Part shown: positions 14,885-28,201 of the stretch, one piece after another
Layout: each line of letters begins with the position of its first letter
Numbering within the stretch: position 1 is the stretch's first letter
Program-made: the position numbers and the translations under genes
Assembly (NCBI GenBank): GCA_027186245.1
Contig: CP114499.1
Coordinates: 9,181,001 to 9,245,000, forward strand
Direction of reading: 5' to 3'
Origin: Coriaria nepalensis
Taxonomy: Eukaryota > Streptophyta > Magnoliopsida > Cucurbitales > Coriariaceae
DNA length: 64,000 nucleotides
Notes under the pieces: model-generated
The model's database searches: none
Told to the model about the DNA's origin: nothing
What the model saw: the letters and a program-made list of their open reading frames with translations, nothing else

Positions 14885-16031
14885 ATGGATGGACAGCATC
14901 GTCAGCTAATTAAGCATCAGAATCAAAAGCAGATGAATATGATGATGAGTACAAGCTGTACTGGTACTCATCTCAACGTGGATGCGAGTACTAGTGAGAG
15001 ATCGCTTCCTCAATGGAGTATTCAAGAGACGAGGGAGTTTCTGATGATAAGGGCCGAGCTGGATCCTACTTTCATGGAGACCAAAAGAAACAAAGTGTTG
15101 TGGGAAGTTATTGCCAAAAAGATGAAGGACAAGGGTTCTACCCACAGCGCTGAACAGTGCAAGTGCAAATGGAAAAACCTAGTTACCCGTTATAAGGTAC
15201 TTATCAAGATCTCTTATCATGTTCATCTTTCAACAAAAAAAAAAAAAGAAAAAAAAAATATCGTTTTAGGGTTCATACTGAATTGTTTTAAAAAAATAAC
15301 TTACATGCATATATGTAACTATAATCAAAAGTGCACTATTTTTCTAAGATTGATGTTTCAAATATGAATTTTATGTCAGTGCTCACTAATTTTAAGATCT
15401 AATGTTACATTTTAATTACTATTTACTCGGATCGATAAAATATTTTCCTGTCCGAAACTAGGGTTGTGAAACTATGGAACCAGAAGCGATTCGGAAACAG
15501 TTTCCATTTTACAGTGAACTCCAGGGCATTTTCGCTGGCCGTATGCAACGAATGCTTTGGGCTGATTCCGAGGGCCTGCCTAAAAGGAAGACGGTTGTGT
15601 TATCTTCGGATGAAGATGACGAGAACGACGATTTTAGTGACGGTGGAGATGATGATGATGATCAGAAGGGTATGACTACTAGAAAGAAGAAAAGGATCAA
15701 GAGCAGTAATGTTAATGTGATAAGTACTACTGGAACACATAGTAGTCTGAGTGATAGTTATAATTTGAAGGATATATTGGAGGGTCTTATGAAGCAGCAT
15801 ATTCAGATGGAAATGCAATGGCGGGAAGCGTTGGAAGCGAGAGAGAAGGAGAAGAGGTTGACGGAGATGCAGTGGAGGCAGACCATGGAAGCATTAGAGA
15901 AAGAGAGGATGATGATGGAGAGGAGGTGGAGAGAGAGGGAAGAACAAAGAAGAGTGGGAGAGGAAGCTAGGGCTGAAAAGAGGGATGCTCTCATCGCCAT
16001 TCTGCTAAACAAACTCACAAGGGATCACTAA
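14885..16031 (+). CDS. Trihelix transcription factor, GT-3 type
   Basis: A 293-residue nuclear protein, closest in memory to Arabidopsis GT-3a/GT-3b, which bind GT elements. Exons: 14885-15196 and 15462-16031; the phase-0 intron splits the DNA-binding domain, as in GT-3 genes. The trihelix (about residues 43-120) contains W-S-I-Q-E-T-R-E-F-L, the second Trp in V-L-W-E-V-I-A and the third in C-K-C-K-W-K-N-L-V. An acidic stretch (D-E-D-D-E-N-D-D and D-D-D-D-D) and a K-K-K-R nuclear signal follow. The C-terminal 80 residues are a coiled coil rich in E, R and M with three W-R repeats, matching the dimerisation helix of GT-3 proteins. No lesions were seen. The ATG is the first in frame. Confidence 0.92.
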
Positions 16032-16808
16032 TTAATACTTTTGATTACTTAGTACTGTACTACACCCTCAAGTTTCCATCCAACTGGAGGGTTAATTAAA
16101 TTTTACGTCGCTAATGATCAAAGTACGTAAAACTTCATTAATAACATTGTTAGTTTTCTGGAAGAAGCTACGTCCATCAATATTCCTTCACCGATACATA
16201 CATAACCTTTCCTTAATCGGGGATTAAACATGGATTTTCAAACTAATATAAAACGAAAAATAATAATTAGGAATTCGAAGCATGGTTTAAATAGATATAT
16301 GGAAGTGATCCTGATAATAATGTTACATAAATGCGCTTCGTTTTAATGTAAACGCAATAGATATGAACATATGAAGAAACTATAATATATATTCGCACGT
16401 GCATTTTATTTCATTTTGTTTTCTGTTTTTTTTTTTTTTTAAATTTAATTTCTCAAATGATCACAATAGGTTGTTTATAACTCACTACTTATTGAGATTT
16501 GTTTTTATTTATTTATTTATCATATCATATCTTAATTTATATATATATATATATATCCTCTTATTCATTTTATAAGGTATCTCTTGCAAGTGCTCATAAC
16601 AATAATATGGGAAAAAAAAATGTAAAAATTTACTGTATGATAAAATATAAATAGTAATTAAGATTAGAGAAACTATAATCAACTTATAAAACTTAATATA
16701 AATTATAATTCTAATAATTACTTAATATTTATTACGATCATTCAATCAATTTTTAATGGAAACGATTGAATTATCCTAGTCACATAACGGTCAGCATTGT
16801 CGCATAAT
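16032..16808. other. AT-rich spacer, 3' flank of GT-3
   Basis: Very AT-rich, with a T-run at 16427-16440 and an (AT)n run at about 16537-16556. No gene, transposon end or RNA was recognised. Confidence 0.6.
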
Positions 16809-17261
16809 TCAATATACAATTAATTCATCAAAGGTCTCAACCAAAATTCCATTCATGATTTTCTGCTCCAACTCCATGCAAATATCTTCAACATCATCAA
16901 ACTTTGTTAGACCCGAGTTTTTGATCGCCATCCAATCCGACTTCCTCAAGTCTTCTTCTGTAAATCTGCAGAGTTTATCCACAACTTTACTGAAGCAGTA
17001 CTGCTGATCGGCCTCCTTCTCTTCCACTTGATCGAAATAACATTCATTCTGAACTGTTGATCTTCTTCTTCCGACATTTTCATTCGTGTATGAAAGCTTC
17101 TTAATCATCGACGTTGCCTCTGCATTTATTTCTGTGGGCCTCAAGGCAGCATCTTCATAGCGATCACATGTAAACGTTAACAATTGATTTTCATTTATTG
17201 GTGCATAAGAGCCGCCGTATCTCGGAGGAGAAACAACCGGAATTAGAAACTTCAGAGTGTG
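16809..17261 (-). pseudogene. Orphan C-terminal coding fragment, possibly DUF4378/TRM-like
   Basis: A minus-strand frame is open for about 150 codons from 17261 to a stop at 16809 and looks protein-like: it has balanced composition, conserved-looking Trp/Asp patches and an amphipathic acidic end (D-V-E-D-I-C-M-E-L-E-Q-K-I-M and F-D-E-L-I). That ending resembles the C-terminal helix of plant DUF4378/TON1-recruiting-motif proteins, but the match is weak and recalled, not searched. There is no in-frame ATG near the beginning, a TGA lies just upstream (17262-17264), and no upstream exons were found before a (GA)n tract at 17355-17376. It is most likely a truncated gene or the end of a decayed one; a short real gene with a missed first exon is possible. 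Confidence 0.35.
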
Positions 17262-18001
17262 TCATAGCTGCAGATATCAGATTATAGGACGACGAAGATT
17301 GCAAGTAGTAGAAGAATAAAGAGTGAAGATTAAATTTGAACTAATTCAAATTATTAGAGAGAGAGAGAGAGAGAGAAAACGCGGAGTTGATGTGGACGGA
17401 GGAAAGTGGAGGAGCGGAGAAGTCGTTGATGAATTCACACTAGCAAGGGAGGGAAGAAATGAAATTATTAGACTCTACGATCCCGTTATTTTGTCCGGGG
17501 ACTCTAAATTTTAAGTTTACGCGTTTTAGAGCGCAAGGATTAATGCATGCGTGAAAGGCGTGGTGGGCAGTGCGGCGGGGCTGCGTTCCTCATCAACGTG
17601 TCGCCGGCATTGTTGACTTTTCGATTCGGAATATATATGAACATACTGTACGACATTTCGGCCTCACATGGAGTGTTGACAGTTGACTCTGTTGTGTAAG
17701 TCAAATCAAGCAGGTATTCATCAAGTGATCTGTAAAAGAGTATGAGTCGGTTTGGGACTGTTTTATAAGCACTCAAATCTACTTATATTTTATAACGAGT
17801 GAATGAATCACAAGTTTGTGTGTGGTGCTCGGCAAAAATGAAGTTACATATGACACAAGCAGTAGTTAGAAACAAACATGCAACAAAAGAGTTGTCCGTT
17901 GTTTCTGTCGCATTACCAGAAATAATTGGTATACGGAGCATTTTACGGGCTTCGGACATAATATATGTTGCATAACTGCTCAAAACCAGACAGATTCCGG
18001 A
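17262..18001. other. Spacer, 3' flank of tomosyn gene
   Basis: Contains a (GA)n tract at 17355-17376 and otherwise unremarkable sequence. The right part (about 17780-18001) is probably the 3' UTR of the minus-strand tomosyn gene. Confidence 0.55.
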
Positions 18002-21000
18002 TCATATATGCCACCATTTTCGACGACTCTCCATTGTCTTGACAAGCTCATTAGCCAGTGAAGCAAAATCTTCAGCTCCATTCCGCAGATCTTCTGTGCG
18101 TTTACTGATTCTCTGATGCCAAGAATAGCGAGATCTGGTTAAACAGAGTGAAAGATACAGCCTGTATTCAGTATAGATTAAATAAAAGAGCGAGAAAATC
18201 ATACCTCCAATTTTTCCTGCCTCTCCATTAGTTTGTTTCTTGCATTAACAGCAGCGGAAGATGCATCCTATTTACAATTTTTTTCAGTTGTAATATCACA
18301 TTGGGCAAAAAGAAAAAGGAGATTGAACCAAAATCACCATTTAAAATTACCCCGGCTTTTCTGTATGTAGCCATAATTTCTTCTGGCGTTCTCTTCTTAG
18401 GCTTCCACTCATCGGTTCCACCTTCAAACAACTTTTCCCTTTCTGTATTATTATCTGCGGTTTTGGAAAGCACAGTGATTCAAATGATCCTCTCAAGAAA
18501 ATGAGTATAAATATATATTTAAGTTGAAATAAAGCAAAGACTTACCTCTAGGCATATTTTTGTCACTAGATGATGTAGAAGCTACTTGTGGTGGTTCTTC
18601 GTCTAAGTCGATATCATCTATATGTCGAAAGAAAAGGTGTTTAGTGATGGCTGAAAATCAGCTAGAAAAGAAAAATGAGTCTAAAGGTATGTAGCAAACC
18701 TATACTGAGTTCCACAACTTCTTTATTATCTATAGAAGGGGAATGTGATTCTGAGACAGAAGGTTTCACAAGTATAGACTCGAAATGGGAATAATTAGAT
18801 TGAGAAATTGCATCGACTTCCACATCATGGGCCGTCTTCCCCCCTTTGAGGCCCCGGACGATACCACCTAATATCCCAGGGACAATATTCTGCAGCAACA
18901 TCATAATACTAATTGAGCAATTTCATATTTTATTGTATAGGCAGAAGATTTTTTATGTCTTCAAAGTAAACCTGCTTTTTCCTCTGATTTTGAGAGAAAT
19001 TAATGGCAGCATCAGCAGCAGCTGCAAGAACTTCATCATGGAGACAAGGCAACGACTCGGGTATCCTAGAAACAGAACAAAAGGGTATGCTCTTATATTT
19101 TATTTCAACTCATTTACTAATGTGCTTTTGTCTGAGTATTTCTCTTTACATTAACTTCATGCGATAAACAAAAAAATAATACCTGAAATCGTTTTCACTG
19201 GCTAACAGGGAAAGGAAGGCTAGCTCACGCCCATTTGCCTACAAAATCCTCATTTTGAAAGGAAAGACAAAAAACAGGCCAAATAAGTTAAAAGATCATG
19301 AAACAGGCATGCAGAAAGAAGCAGTGCCAATTATAAAATTTATAGGTTTATCTTATAGACCATGTCAACATTTTATGAAGAATGTACCACTACAATCTGG
19401 CCATTTCCAGAAGAGCTAATCGTCTTGTCCGCATTTTCCTTAAAATTCCACCTTAGAGCTGACATAAGGGAGCTTTCCTTCACCAATTCTAAAGTTGGCA
19501 GAGATCTGCTCAAAGACAGGCAACCAACATGAATCATTATTGAACTGTCATTGCCAACAAGAGATGCTAACATATCCAATTCTGTATATTGTTGCATTTT
19601 TTTCTCAGTAGACATGGTTTTATCCAGGACCAATCCTAACCCATCCAAAAGCTATAGCAATGTTGACAAAAATATGTAAAAAATGCATTAGAACATATGA
19701 TGTGAAACCAGCACCTCACCTTAATTCAATCACTCCAGTCTGAAACATCAACACCAGTCCACAAACTCTTTCATTTTTCTCAAAAGTTGTAGTCCAGCGA
19801 CATTTTGAATATTTCACCTTAAAGATAGATTTATAATTTCCCTGATTAATGAAACACAAAAACCATTTAGCTTGCAATTAATAATTAAAGAAAAAGAAAC
19901 CCAGTAATGTAGATAGAGATCAACAAGGCTACAAATGAACCTGAATTACAGCCTTTGTAGAATATAAACGCAATGAATCCTCACAGCAAAGCAAAATAAG
20001 AGAATCCAGTAAACTTTCGCCTGTTTCGGAAGGAGACAAGTTTTCAGAATCATCTAAATCTGTTCCAGTTGGCTCACTTTCTGGTGTAGGCTCATTCCTA
20101 GCAGCAGCACCCAGGAAGGATTCCTTGACATGCTTCTCATCAGATAAACCAGAGACCGATGTAACACTCTCTGAAGTAAAAATTGTTTATCACATTTAGA
20201 CCCAAGGGAAAAAAAGCGTGAGAGAGAGAGAGAGGCAGCCAATAGTATGCATTTTAATTTTGGTACTGATGCAAAAAGTACTTGCCTAAAACGTACATTG
20301 AAATTGCAACAGATTCATTTTTCAGGTGAAATGGCTGCGAGCCAATCATGTTACCAGAACTTCCATTAAGGACGTTGATCTTAGCATCCTTTGTTAAGAC
20401 AAAAATTACTTCCTCTGTTGTCTTAGCGGAAGACTTAGTTCCCGAGTTCTTGGGACTTTTTACAGGGTTTGGAGCATGGGTAAGCTCTTTCCAGATCAGT
20501 GAAATTACCGGAGAGCTCGAGTTAGGCACAGCTTCTGTGAAGAACAATACTGAGAAGGAATTCATGTCAAGCACAGCGATCTGAAAAGGTACATTGAATC
20601 AGGAATCTTTCTGAGAAAAGAAATGAAAAAACTTTTTAGTAGATGAAGGATACTTACACGACCACATCCAAAACCGATGCCAAGTTTTGCTCCACAATTT
20701 GTAAACCTTAATGCTTGAACTGGGGAGTTAACAAGAGAGAAAATAGCTCTACAACAAGGCCCCTTTCCTTGAGGAAAATTGTGAACTGAAATGCAAGTTT
20801 ATGCATTTTTTAATAGACATGCAATTTCTAGTGAAACTGTATGAGAAGAATTTAACAAAATAGACCAAGATTAGATATAAAATGGCATGGCACAATGAAA
20901 TCACCATCTGAACGATTAGTTTATCACTTTATCTATTATAAACACGAGGATGAATAGCAATTTCATCATTACAAATAGAAACTGATTACACTAACTAAAT

Positions 21001-24000
21001 CTATTTGCCTTTCACCATCTATAGTTGTTATATGTTATAAATACATATCTATGTACCAATATTTCCGAAGAAAAGGTGTCGCGTGATGATAGAGGTAATT
21101 GGTATCTTTTAAATACCTTCACGTTTAGTTTCTGTGACAAAATCAAAATTTGATTCTTCCATGATGCCTTGGAAGTTATAAATACGAACCTGTATGAGTC
21201 AATATGATATAGAAATAATTAGAAAGATCTGAAAATTAGAAGTTCAAGAGTCCAAACAACCAACGGAAAAATATATCTCACCAGACCACATTCATTTCCA
21301 ACAGCTAATCTGAAAGTGGTGAAGCAGATGTCGAACTTTGATACTGGAGCACTTGAACCACCTACTTTTATGCCCTCAACCTAACAAATAAATGAGAAAG
21401 TCACAGGAGAAATCTTGTCTTCCTTGCATTGCAAAAAAAAAAAGTATATATGTATCAGAATTGTTATTTGGTGCTCTAACCTCGCCTTTTAAAAGGCATA
21501 TGAAACTAAAAGTAGGATATGTGGCATCCCACATGCGAAGTGATCCATCCATATAACCAGCTAAGTAAATCCTCTCAATCCCAGTATCTTTCTTAATAGA
21601 CAACCGACTGAGGACACCGCCGGTCAGAGGCCACTTTCCACCAGTAGCTGCAGTTGGTCTCGAACCAAGTTTTATCGATGCCAGCTAAGAGATCATCATT
21701 GTTAAATCATCAAATACACGGTACAGAATATTAAAACGAAGCAGTTCCATAGATATCATCTCTCCTACATGACGATCAATGCAATACCTCTGCTAGTGCC
21801 TTTGCTGAGTTTCCCCCAGCAGGCAACTTACTGAGCTTTGCAGCGGTCATGCATGGATCTGCTGTAAGCATCATTGCGGGAAACTCCATGGGGGAGATGG
21901 GTGATTTTATTTCTGTCTTAGATAATATGGTAGATAGACTAATGTCATCATAAAAATGCAGTTGCCCAGGGCTTGTCAATATGACAAGATCAGCTTTGCT
22001 ATTAGCACCCACTGCACTGAGAACTGGTAATAAAATCATGTCCGCAAAAGAGCCATTGAGGGAAAAGTCCGCACGTCCAATGCAACTTAAAATCTCCAAC
22101 TTTGATGACCATTCAATAGTTAAAACCTGTGAGACGGGGGAACTCAGCCAAACCATTTACTAAATATACGGCTAGAGAGCCACACCAGAACAAAAATGTA
22201 AAAACGCACCGTTATAAGTTCTTCGGATCCTATCTCGTCACCACCATAGATAAAAAGTTGGCCATCACAATCATTACGGGCTTTCTGATTTGCTAACCAG
22301 TGTAAGACTATGACAGGAAGTCTTCTTTCTGCAGATGATAATTGCAGCTTAACAACACTCTTAGATGACACAGAAGATTGTTGACCCTTTTTAGATGCAG
22401 AAGACATTTTCCAAAACAAAATATCACCATCTGTGTACCCCACGGCAAGGATTGACCCATTGGAAGATGCCCAACAGAGAGCACTGATCTCTTTCTCTCC
22501 CAGGTGAGTTTCGGATATTCCTTCTATGAGATCAGTGTCAGATTTGCTTAATGAGTTAACAACTTCATCCTTCAATTCAAGATCCTTACCACCTCCAACA
22601 AATTTTACTTGACGTTCAGAAGCATCCCAAAGTACTAGCAAACCATTTGCATATGCAATCAATATTCTACACAAAAAAATATTCTTCTCATTTAGTCTTT
22701 ATTCAAAAAATACCAATATTCCTTCCCATCACCTGAGGACCAGTATTGAAAATCGGAGAAGCTTAAAAGTTTATCCATTCCTTGTATCTTACCTATTCCC
22801 ATATGAACTTGGTTGGTGAAGAATGCCAACAATAAGCTGATCAATAGGGAATGAAAAACCTGCAGCTTCTGTGAAATAGAAAAAAAGACTGCATTAGATT
22901 AACATCTTACCAAATTTATTCCAGGTAGATAACAGAGAAAATGGCTATAGAGATCCCTTATGCCAGAGTAGTAGACATTTAGTCTCAAAATTATAGAGAA
23001 GAAATTACCACTAATAGAATCTTCAGGAATATGATACAGCGTTTGTAAAAGCTTTTCATCTTCAGCATTATACTTTACAACAGATATTGAACCGTACTCA
23101 TCACCTACAAGCCTGCATGTCCATTAGAAGTAAGCATCTTTATGAAATGATGACCCACTTCAAATTTCAATTTTCAGCTACTGAATGGAAACAGCTTATT
23201 ATAATCAATATTTGTGTTAGGGTCACTCATATACATGAAAGAGGAGCCGCTGATTATAGAGAAAGCAGTTATATTGTATTCCCATTGTAAGCAACATGCG
23301 AGGCATCGGCTCTCAAGATTCCAAACCTGCCAGAGAAGAGAGAGTAATAATCAAACATTCATACATTAAGAACTTACATAATGCATAAAAGTCTTTGCTT
23401 CAATACTTCAACTAGACTGTGTTAATCAATGATCAGAAACTGCCACACTTGATAAAGAATCATACCTGAATGTCATTGTCATTAGAGATGCTGACTAAAT
23501 ATCCCTGATTTTGCAGGAACTGAAAAAACCAACAGCAAATATAAATAAGTTGCAGTTAAAAGCCGCGGGGGGACAAGCTACTGAGACAGAAATCAATCTG
23601 CATGGTGTGAGTCTGCGAGATAAGTACCTCTAATTTCTTGTATGGTGATTGCTTCGGGGATATAAGAAAGGCTTCAATGCAGTCTCCGCCAATTAGCTTA
23701 ATTCTTCCATCCCTGCAATGGCATTATCCAAATGTTGGCAAGACAGGAAGATAACAACTTATAGTTGCCAGTAGCAATGCATCCAAATTATATGATGTTT
23801 ATTTGATTAGTATTTACAGTTTGCATCTCTGAATAAAGTTCTACTAAGTTCTAACCAACCAAGGAAAATGTTAAAATAAAGAGAAATTGAAGAAGACAAG
23901 AAAACTCACAATGTCCCAATTGCCAATAGGCGCTGAACGGGGTCAAAAGCAAGAATGCACGCTGTAGATGGGATTCCATAGTGAGTTGTAACTCGAATAT

Positions 24001-24420
24001 CCAAGTCTTCAGCTGTCAAACTGCTATGCTGCACATTCTTCTGAAATGGAGATCATATTACAAACAAAGTCACTATTACTATGTTCGCTCGCAAGCATAA
24101 ACTGAAGGATAGCTAATATAATAGCAAACCAGAATGAAAGGTCTTCACTTTCACTGCAAAACATCAGTAAAAACGCATGCTTAACGCCGTAAACACCTTT
24201 TAGCACAAGTTTAGTTCTGTACTATTCCCACTGCCAACATTCCTAATTTAAAAAAAGGCCATACGAACGAAAAGAAAACCTAGATAATCTGCGTTGTCGA
24301 TAAAGCGATAAAGTTCCAAAGCTAGCTACCTCAAAACTAAACAAAAATGTAAGCGGAGAAATCAGAAATCGTTACCTGAGAATGGAGCACAGCCTTCTGT
24401 AACAATCGCTTCGCGAACAT
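18002..24420 (-). CDS. Tomosyn/Lgl-like WD40 protein with C-terminal SNARE-like helix
   Basis: A 1110-residue regulator of vesicle fusion, corresponding in memory to Arabidopsis At5g05570 (1124 aa). I place 24 exons, from the start: 24376-24420, 23910-24040, 23628-23712, 23466-23519, 23235-23326, 23009-23112, 22793-22859, 22210-22666, 21788-22126, 21481-21684, 21282-21380, 21117-21189, 20658-20785, 20286-20580, 19941-20170, 19720-19841, 19388-19505, 19183-19238, 18972-19065, 18700-18889, 18546-18617, 18351-18454, 18205-18267, 18002-18112. The N-terminal part is WD40 propellers (V-W-N-L-E, L-V-L-W-D-A-S, L-R-M-W-D). The last 60 residues form an R-SNARE-like coiled coil ending R-K-W-W-H-I. Tomosyns lack a membrane anchor and hold syntaxins in inactive complexes. 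The intron after 20286 starts with GC. The minus-strand frame running past 19505 into 19651 is intron read-through. Confidence 0.9.
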
Positions 24421-24973
24421 GCTCGAAGTCAGATACTTTCAGATTTCGAATTCGATATTCCGGTGTTGTTTGGGTCTTTCATCGGAGTGAGATCGTGCCG
24501 AACACGTTCAGGTGCTTCGCGCTGGCTTGGAGGAGAATAAGCTCTTGGCCACCTCGGGCTTCACATCTGCCGAGGAGTCAAATGGCGGTCTGTCGCTTGT
24601 GCCCTCTCCTTCACGGTATTTATCCTCTGCGGATGCGCGGAATCTGCTTACCTGAGCTCATTATATATTTTATCCTGTACACGTAGCGTCATGAAACTGA
24701 ATCATGGGATTCTTTCCCTTTTAACGCTATGACCCCACCGTAGAATCACAAGCAGCCGTTGATCCAAATATCCACTCATATACGGAAACAAGCCTCGTGA
24801 TACATAAAAACGTGTGCCGAGCTCTATTCTTATTATCCCACGCCAGCATCGAGGTTTTGTTTTTCTCTTCCAAATTTTTCCGATTCAATTCGAGAGCTCT
24901 ATAAAACTTACGACCTTGTTTTGTATTTCAGGGAAGGATTTGAGCTCAATAGTTCCTCTACCTATCTTTCATC
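24421..24973. promoter_or_regulatory. Head-to-head spacer of tomosyn and ACX4 genes
   Basis: About 550 bp separate the two start codons, so both 5' leaders and both promoters must fit here. No obvious TATA box was found for either; the tomosyn-side half is relatively GC-rich. Shared regulation is possible but not shown. Confidence 0.55.
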
Positions 24974-27900
24974 ATGGCAATTGGCTCAGCTAGAGCTCAT
25001 CGAGGTGAGTTGCTATTAATGAACCCTCTGAATCTGATCGATTGGGCTTCGTTTTCGATTTTTTTTTTTTTTTGGTCTTCGTTGCGTGAACGAATTGATA
25101 AGAGAATTCGTTGGAGTTTGTTGAAAATGATTTCTCCGATTGAGAAGATAATGGAAATTTGGTTTAGCCCTTTCTTTTCTCCTTTTCAATTAGTAATAAG
25201 GGCGGTCTTATTGTTTATTTTATGTTTTCCTGGTATCAAGCAGATGATGCTGACAACAGTGAAAGAAGCTCTTACTTTGGTTTACCAGCGTTGGATGTTT
25301 CCATTGCTTTCCCACAAGCAACTCCAGCATCCACATTTCCGCCTTGTAGTAAGAGCCCATCTATGATCATTATTGTTAATTAGTTCCAACTTCATGTGTG
25401 CATGTTTGATCTTGCTTTCATCTCATGACACTCAGCTTTTGAGGAAGAGTGCATCATTTATGATTCCCTTTCCAACCAATTTTTTTTTTTTTTTGTATTC
25501 TTAAGCTTTTCTCATGGGTAGCTTGTTCTCATAAAAATTGCTTGTAAAGGAAGTATTCGGAGGTTCACCACCATATAAATTTTGTATACAAATCGGGTCT
25601 CAACATGAGAACTCATTCTCCTTTGGTTGCTTTTGGGATCGTCTCTCTATGAGCTTGTTAAAAGTTCTTCTGTGTTGTTAACATCATTATAAATGATACT
25701 CATCATCTTTTTCGTGGCTCCCGTATATGAAAAATTATAGCCTCGGACTATTATCAGTTCAATGATCTATTAACTTCTGAGGAACAAGCTATCAGGATGA
25801 GAGTAAGAGAGTGTATGGAGAAAGAAATAGCCCCGGTCATGACAGAGGTATTCTTTGTTTCTTTCTTTATTTCCCAAGTTTGGAAAAATTGAAATGAGGA
25901 CTTCATGTATATCCTTGCTAAAGCTAGAACAATCTATTCGCTGCAATTGTCTCCTATATATCACTATTAGAGACAGATATATCATATATGCATGTGGGTG
26001 TTTGAATCTTTATTCATAAGTTTGCAATCTGCATTATTTGTTCCTTCAGTATTGGGAGAAGGCAGAGTTTCCATTTCACATTGTTCCCAAACTTGGTGCC
26101 TTGCACATTGCTGGTGGTACAATCGAGGTACATTACTTCACTCTTCCTTTCGATTTTAGTTTAGAACTTAAAACCATTTCATAAATTCAATTGGTTCTTA
26201 TAACCTGTTCTGGGCTGGACGGCTATCAGGGCTATGGATGTCCTGGTCTTTCCATTACAGGAAGTGCTATTGCAACTGCAGAACTGGCTAGAGTTGATGC
26301 AAGCTGTTCGACCTTCATTCTAGTGCATTCATCACTAGCGATGCTCACTATTGGTTAGATGATTTACTGCCACATTGCATTATTCATTTGGAAACAAGTT
26401 AAATACTATAGGTAGTCCATAAAAATCACACTTTCAATGATTAACTTTTCTGAAATTGTCAAGAATAGCACTATGCGGTTCAGCAGACCAAAAGCACAAA
26501 TATTTACCTTCTTTGGCAAAGCTAGACACTATCGCATGTTGGGTAAGAAGCTCTTCTGTGCAAATTGTTTCTTAATTCTTATGTATCTGCTGAACGTCGA
26601 GCTATATTCATGTAAGCTGCTCCATGCCTTTAGGCCTTGACAGAGCCCGACTATGGAAGCGATGCAAGTGCTTTGAAAACAACAGCTGTAAAGGTGAGCT
26701 CAAAATTTGCATAGTCTCGCTTAGCTTTTCAGATTGCTACTTAGGAATTGACCCCTCTCTGAATTTTGTTCTATGTGAATAATTTTTGCATTGAGATGAT
26801 TAGGTAGAAGGAGGATGGTTACTGGATGGCCAAAAGCGCTGGATAGGGAACAGTACCTTTGCAGATTTATTGGTTATTTTTGCCAGAAATACAACAACAA
26901 ATCAGATTAATGGGTAAGTCAATCAATTATGTGATTCACTTTTTACCCATCAGCTGTCTGCAACCAGGACGCTGTTTTCTGTGAAAAAAATGATTGCATA
27001 ATGAAGGGCAAGCTATGAAGTATTCGTTTTTATGCATGAAAATTTATTTTCGTTCTTGATATATTTTGCATTATTTTCTTCCCAGATACATAGTAAAGAA
27101 AAACGCCCCTGGATTAACAGTTACAAAGATAGCGAATAAAATAGGTTTACGAATGGTGCAAAATGGAGACATCATAATGAAGAAGGTTTTTGTGCTGGAT
27201 GAGGATAGATTGCCCGGTGTGAATTCTTTTCAGGATACAAACAAGGTACGTTTTAATTTAGTTCCACACATGGTTTTGACTATCCCCATCAAAATTCGTA
27301 CTTCCTTGCAATAGTGTTCTTATCTCGCTGTGATTCCCATCTCATCCTGAAACCAGGTCCTTGCGGTTTCTCGTGTTATGGTTGCTTGGCAACCCATTGG
27401 CATAGCAATGGGTATCTGTGATATGTGTAACAGGTACGCAAACACTTTATAATCTTCCTTTTGTGGTTGTTTTCTTCATTAGCGAGGCATTTTTTGTTCA
27501 AACTTTCAACATCATCTATTCTGATATCTACGTGACCATCCTAAAGGTATTTGAAAGAGAGGAAACAGTTTGGAGCACCATTAGCAGCTTTCCAAATCAA
27601 TCAGCAAAAGCTTGTTCAAATGCTTGGTAATGTTCAAGCAATGATTCTTGTTGGTTGGCGCCTTTGCAAATTGTATGAAAATAGAAAAATGACTCCAGGT
27701 CATGCTAGCTTGGGCAAGGTTAGACTTACCCACAAGACGCAAATAGTTAATTGAATTTCATTTTCGATCTTACTCAATTTCCTGAAATAAAATGGGTTGT
27801 TTGTTAAAACTCTTCAGGCTTGGATCACCTTGAGGGCTAGGGAGACTGCTGCTCTAGGACGGGAGTTGCTCGGCGGCAACGGAATCTTATCAGATTTTCT

Positions 27901-28201
27901 GGTTGCTAAGGTTTGTTTCTGATCATCTCTAGATTCCTATCCTTTCGCAAGCAAACCGGAATAATATTCGAATCAAACAATATCCGAGTTTTTGCCTGCG
28001 TTATCTGGTTGATTGGCAACATTTGAAGATCTTTTATCAAGAGCTGTGTGATTTGGAATCATTTTGCAGGCATTCTGTGACTTGGAACCCATCTACACAT
28101 ATGAAGGTACTTACGACATCAATAGCTTAGTAACAGGCCGAGAAATCACCGGTCTGGCCAGCTTCAGGCCGGCTTCATCAACCCAACGCAGCCGCATGTA
28201 A
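24974..28201 (+). CDS. ACX4: Short-chain acyl-CoA oxidase, ACX4 type (peroxisomal)
   Basis: A 440-residue flavoprotein that oxidises short-chain acyl-CoA to trans-2-enoyl-CoA plus H2O2 in peroxisomal beta-oxidation. Thirteen exons: 24974-25004, 25244-25348, 25741-25847, 26050-26127, 26230-26353, 26469-26542, 26634-26693, 26804-26913, 27086-27245, 27357-27433, 27547-27718, 27818-27910, 28070-28201. The fold is acyl-CoA-dehydrogenase-like: [13 protein letters not shown] (FAD-binding), [13 protein letters not shown]-like K-Q-F-G-A-P-L, the catalytic-loop Y-E-G-T-Y-D-I-N and G-G-N-G-I-L. The protein ends S-R-M, a minor plant PTS1 signal; the Arabidopsis protein ends S-R-L. No lesions were seen. 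Exon 1 is only 31 nt and was chosen because its ATG joins in phase to exon 2. Confidence 0.93.

Noticed and set aside
19506..19651. Extension of a tomosyn exon upstream in the same frame
   Set aside because: Conserved sequence resumes only at R-S-L-P-T-L-E-L; taking the longer exon breaks the phase with exon 16, so this is intron.
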